Below are positions 59,501 to 64,000 of a stretch of DNA of 64,000 nt, in pieces. This stretch comes from Pempheris klunzingeri (Eukaryota > Chordata > Actinopteri > Acropomatiformes > Pempheridae): the NCBI RefSeq assembly GCF_042242105.1, contig NC_092017.1, positions 19,988,432 to 20,052,431 on the forward strand, in the 5' to 3' direction. How positions within the stretch are numbered: the stretch's first letter is position 1; each line of letters begins with the position of its first letter. Made by a program: the position numbers and the translations under genes. A model generated the notes under the pieces. The model saw only the letters and a list, made by a program, of their open reading frames with translations. It was not told the origin of the DNA and did not search any database.

Positions 59501-62500
59501 CTTTCTATTTATCTTTTCTTTTCTTTATCTTTTATCTTTTATCAAGGAATTATAAAGGGTAGAAGGGAGACCACAAACTACATCAGGGAGAGATGGGAGA
59601 AAGAATTAAATGACAAAATAACCAGTGAACAATGGGAACATGTGTGAGACTGCCTCTTCTACCTCCTGTTCTATGTATTGGCGTGAATGTTGCTGGAAGA
59701 ATCTTGTACGCTTTTTCGTCACTCCCAAAATGACAACACATTTTACACCAATGGGCCGTACATGTTGGAGAAGTTGTGGGGATGAAGGGGCGGATCACCA
59801 CCACATTTTTTGGAGTTGCCCAAAAATCCAAATATTCTGAAAAAATATTTGGGACAGAACATTCCACTGAAATGCACAACCCTTTATCTGGGCGATTTAC
59901 CGGAAGGATTTACAGGACATGATAGATACCTGCTGAAAATATTGATAGCTTCAGCAAAGAAAGCAATAACTCGTAAATGGTTACAGAAGGATGCACCTAC
60001 AGTAGACAATTGGGTTGAAGTTATTACGGAGATTCATGAGATGGAAAGACTGACCTTCTTACTACGCCTGCAAAAGGAGTTGTACATTGCAAAATGGACA
60101 AAACTAATGAAATACTTGTAGATATAAGACCCCCCCCCACATACACACACACATGCACAAACACACATACTACCTGTGCATTGCAATAAAACATACCTAA
60201 AATGCTGTACAACCCCCTTTCTAACAATTACTTAAGAATGTCTATCGCCTGGAGATACAGTGGAAAATAATGCCTAACAACTGAGTTGTCCTGTGATACT
60301 GTGGTTTTTTTTTTGTTTATATTGTTGTATGTTCTATGTGTTCCTTTGTGTTTATGAGAAAAATTAATAAATTTCAAGTATAAAAATTTATTTACATTAT
60401 TTTATGTTATAAATATGATTCTTTCATTTGAACCACAGTGGAATTAACGATTACTTTCGAACGCAGAGCCGTGGCTACTGCTCACACCCAGGCTCAAGTT
60501 TAAGACATTAAAAACATATATTTTCACCTTATAAGCTACATTCTTGTTCACCTGTTTAAAACTGCAGCCTCAAAAACCAAAATGGAGTTAAATCAACAGC
60601 ACACTGGGACACAAAAATGAACTGTTATATAAAGTTACAAGGTTTCCCTTGAAATTCTTGCATCTCCTCGGGGTCACTACCGTGCTTCAGACTGTTTGGG
60701 CATGAAAAGGCATTTTAATTCCTTCTTACTTGCACGTGTTGGTGAAGATGATGATGGACCAGTCATCATGCTCGTCAGTGAACGTCTGGATCAGGTGGAC
60801 CAGGTAGGCGTCCTTCACCTTCTCTGGAGTGAGGATGTACCTCTGGTCCAGCTCCTCCACCGTTCGCGTTCTGTCAGAAACAATAACGTCATATCTCGCT
60901 GTTCCCTGGAGATTTTTCTGCTGCCGGTATAAAACCCCCTGTATAAACCTCTGACATGAGATGTAAACATGGAATGGTTAATAGAGAAGCTCGACAGCAC
61001 TAAAGTGACACCGTTTTATTCTGCACCCACTTTTACTGCTGTCATGGCACTACATTTTCTGTTCTATGCCACCACCATCTTTGAGTTCTTAGCTACTCTC
61101 TGCACATATCTGAACCCTGCAAATGCCCTGAGCTTTAGTAGATCCAGCTGAATGCTCATTTAACCACACTTAATATTTCTGCTCCCTTTATCTGCACGAC
61201 TCTCCCTTATTACACCTAAAGGCAATTGTGTGAGAGATGCACTTGAGCGATTAGTCGCATCTCATATCAGAACAACCGGCGAAGTAAACTTCCAGGCTGG
61301 TGCTCCTGTTTGATAAATAACACGCAAGATTTCTCGCACAGACACCTAAAAATACACTCAACACCCCTCTGCACACAAAGTTCCAAACACAGATCAAAAT
61401 CGAAAACACAGGTTGCTCACTCTGACTTGCTCTCCCAGAAGAAAGGTTTGTTCATGGCGACGTTCTTCAGCTCCTGCAGAGTGTCTGTGAGTGTGGCGCT
61501 GAACAGCAGCGTCTGCCGTTTAGCCGGTAAAACCCCCATGATGGTCTCCAGGTCTTTGGTGAAGTCAGTGCACCCCTGCTCCAGCAGCCGGTCCGCCTCA
61601 TCCAAAATCTGGCAAAACATGATTTCACTAACTGGGTTAGTCTGTTGTTGGAAAACAGTGGATGATGAAGTAGCTTAAATTCTCCAAACTTGACCTGGTT
61701 GTTCTTTGACCTTCATAATTGTCATGGGTAAGCAATAAGAAATAAACTTGTCTTCTCATATATAAATCTAAAATGTCAAGCATTCATAACATTGATTTCA
61801 AATTTCAAGGACCTGCACAAAATAAAGTTTTTGAACTAACTAACTGAACTGAACTAAACCGAACAATTTGATGTCCATTAGCACGACATTATAAAGACAA
61901 TGATGTAAACAATGATAGATGTATAGGATCATCTGGGGCGCCACAGGGTTTAAAAGAAACCGTCTGACCCTAGTGCTAACACAGCCAAACAGATCTTAAG
62001 CATGTAAAAGCTAAACTAGAGGCAAGACAATGAAACCTTGTCCGAGTCTCAGCTTGCAGCCCCTCCCGAACTCACCAGGAACTGGATCTTGCTCATGTTG
62101 AAGGTGTTAGAGCTGCGGACGTGGTCAGCCAGCCGGCCCGGCGTCGCCACGACCACATGTGGCTGGTTGGACAGCTCCAGGGCCTGGCTCACCATGTCTG
62201 TCCATAACAAAACAACAACAACGTCAGCACAGAGGAGAGGCTCTGATACAATGTGACAGGGACATATACGTACATCTCTCATATTTTATATTTGCATTTA
62301 TTTTTACATTTTGTTATATCCCTTGTTTTTGCACTTTTACACTTTATTTCTCTCCTGTTGTAAATTTCCCCAGTGAGGGATAAATAAAGTCTCTCTTATC
62401 TTATCTTAAATCTCCATCAGATATCGTATAACAGAGGTGTGGCTCCATGAGATTATTCACATAATGACAATTAAATCTGATCTATGATTATAACCTGAGT

Positions 62501-63614
62501 AATATTTGCTGAGGTTAATTCTAAGTTTTACAGTTTGCATTTGGTGCTGAAGGAACAGAAAGTGAAGCGACTGTGCAGTGATGTACGTATTTACCCATTC
62601 CACCGACAATGATGCAGTCTCTCAGACCCAGAGGCTTCCCCAGGACTCGAAACTGCTCTGCAATCTGATAGGCCAGCTCCCTTCGGGATATCATATATAC
62701 AGCATCATCAGGGACTAAATATTGGTAATTATTAAAAACATGCATGATAACTCTAAGAGAAACCGATTGATTTGAAAAACGTACAAAACAAGCTGAGCTG
62801 TGAGCTGTGAGGAGGCAGTACGGCTGCTTTTGTTAGATTTTTGTGGGGTTCAGCAATGGCCGAAGTTTACTTGCTGCTTCAACAGTCAACACTCGTTGAG
62901 TTTATTTGCATCTGACTGAAACTCCCATATCATCCTGGCATCGAGACTTTCACAACTAAAATCATAATAACTAGTGATTTTTAGGTGTTATTTGATGTTT
63001 TCAGTAACAGACACAGTGCGGAATAGACATAGATGTGAAAGAAATGTGATTTTAAAGCAAGTTTCCTGTAACTTTAAGGTATAAACATAAATGTGCATTC
63101 AGTGGTTTGGAATGAGGCTCTTTATATCTCTTTGTCTACAAAATTTAGGATCTGAGGCTTACATGTATGTGACATGCCAAGGATTTGAACATTAAGATTG
63201 CTTTTATTCTGAAGGCCTGACAACACGTCCTTTACCACTGATGATCTAAAAGATTACTAAAATGTTTACTCTTAACACACTCTACTGTCATGTATCTGGA
63301 AGTGACACAATCTGACATGACCAGCCATGAAGAGGAAAGATCCACACAATAAACAATAAAATGGACACTGAAGCTTAATGTAAATTTCTAAACACGTTCA
63401 AGTGTTTTAATGGGGATTTTTGTGGATGTCTTGAGAGTAAAAGTGTAGCGGGGTCTTCCAGCCTGCTCTCTGACACTACACAGCACTGACCTGGTGGGAG
63501 TGAGCACCAAGCAGAAGATGCCATACGGGTCCTCCGACAGTTTTTGCAGCACTGGCAGCACAAATGCTGCGGTCTTCCCACTTCCAGTCTTAGCACAGCC
63601 CATACAGTCCCGAC
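56557..63614 (-). CDS. ddx49: DDX49, DEAD-box RNA helicase, 5'-incomplete (12 coding exons in window)
   Basis: Minus-strand exons: 63491-63614, 62595-62680, 62076-62197, 61421-61608, 60730-60870, 58902-58977, 58456-58532, 58230-58327, 58007-58081, 57470-57558, 57187-57258 and 56557-56730, joining in phase to 439 residues plus stop. Helicase motifs in order: AKTGSGKT (I), PTRELA (Ia), TPGR (Ib), LDEAD (II), SAT (III), IIIFTNTCK (IV), ATDVAARGLD (V), [10 protein letters not shown] (VI). The tail is a Lys-rich basic segment ([24 protein letters not shown]), which fits a nucleolar protein. The family acts in pre-rRNA processing and mRNA export. The N-terminal exon(s), including the Q motif, lie beyond the right edge. 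The acceptor at 62681 (CCCGAAG) has a poor pyrimidine tract. The intron 58978-60729 contains an L1-type insertion. Confidence 0.95.
59013..60405 (+). mobile_element. 5'-truncated L1/Tx1-type non-LTR retrotransposon in a ddx49 intron
   Basis: The element body (59025-60393) is flanked by exact 12-bp duplications ACATTATTTTAT at 59013-59024 and 60394-60405. It preserves the C-terminal part of an ORF2-like protein in broken frames: [14 protein letters not shown]..., then a CX3C...H...C zinc-knuckle-like segment ([22 protein letters not shown]), then [20 protein letters not shown] ending in TAG near 60120. At least two frame breaks separate these parts, so it is dead. The 3' end is AT-rich with an A-rich tail. 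It lies antisense to ddx49 transcription. Confidence 0.85.
61838..61860. repeat. (AACTG/AACTA)n short repeat, LINE/SINE-tail-like
   Basis: Follows 'gcacaaaataaagttttt', so it may be the tail of a degraded retroposon. Confidence 0.4.
62280..62408 (+). mobile_element. LINE 3'-tail fragment in a ddx49 intron
   Basis: The text 'aatttccccagtgagggataaataaag' followed by tandem 'tcttatcttatctta' is the typical end of fish non-LTR elements with TTATC tail repeats. 5' truncated, no coding remnant. Confidence 0.6.
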
Positions 63615-64000
63615 CTGGGAGGAAAACACACAATGCCATCATAAACCTGCTTACAGTTACCACGATGAAGTTAGTATCAAGAAGGATATTGCACAGTCAG
63701 TCACTCCGGACCCAGAGTGTTGTGGGGTCCAAAGTCAATGCTCCACCTAACTCCACTGCTGTCTTGGAGATCTGGCTTACTGACTTAGATGCCTTGTGAT
63801 GACTTAAGTTTTCCTCATGAAGTGACCCATTCCAAATTCCCTGAAAAAATCTGATAATTTATTGTATATTCGCTTGTCTACAAACTTACATCTTAGGACG
63901 AACATCACTTTAAACGTCCTCTGATTTAGAGATTTTTCTGGCTAATTCGGCAGCAGTCTGATGGGACAAATTTTGACATTTTACAGCTGACAACCACTAA
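63615..64000 (-). other. ddx49 intron reaching the right window edge
   Basis: No sequence here encodes the expected upstream DDX49 segment (Q motif and the residues just before GRDC), so this is intron. The gene's 5' end lies outside. Confidence 0.6.

Overview
This is vertebrate nuclear DNA, almost certainly from a ray-finned fish (percomorph-like teleost). It contains six intron-rich or single-exon protein genes whose products match human orthologues closely, with canonical GT/AG splice sites, AATAAA signals, many dinucleotide and tetranucleotide microsatellites, and teleost-style mobile-element debris. Most open frames outside the exons listed here are chance frames.

Layout, left to right: non-coding DNA (1-6162); rab3a on + (coding exons 6163-11964, long 3'UTR to about 15.5 kb); a spacer with a TTAA-flanked MITE; jund on - (single exon, 18700-19521, with a GC-rich promoter to about 19.8 kb); a roughly 9-kb gene-free interval (19.9-29.1 kb) holding an (ATCT)24 array, other microsatellites and a solo LTR; lsm4 on - (29844-31829), head-to-head with pgpep1 on + (32859-38315, long 3'UTR); upf1 on + (23 coding exons, 42520-53522, plus an intron in the 3'UTR); and ddx49 on - (56557 to beyond the right edge; its first exon or exons are not in the window). 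upf1 and ddx49 converge tail to tail, and their predicted mRNA 3' ends almost touch. An intron of ddx49 carries a dead L1-type retrotransposon tail with a clean 12-bp target-site duplication.

From memory of the human map, all six orthologues lie on chromosome 19p13.11, so this looks like a compacted conserved block. Three neighbours act in RNA metabolism: LSM4 (Sm-like ring for U6 snRNA and for decapping), UPF1 (nonsense-mediated decay helicase) and DDX49 (nucleolar DEAD-box helicase). RAB3A is a synaptic-vesicle GTPase, JUND an AP-1 transcription factor and PGPEP1 a cytosolic cysteine peptidase.

I did not find a clearly new biological system. The most unusual signals are: a JunD that starts at the internal MMKKD position, lacks the usual N-terminus, and has Lys replaced by Met in the DNA-contacting basic region; dense TAGC/GCTA motif clusters in the first introns of upf1 and lsm4; a 20-residue polyglutamine tract in the LSM4 tail; an S/TQ-rich linker in UPF1 where human UPF1 is Gly/Pro-rich; and two strong hairpins in rab3a.
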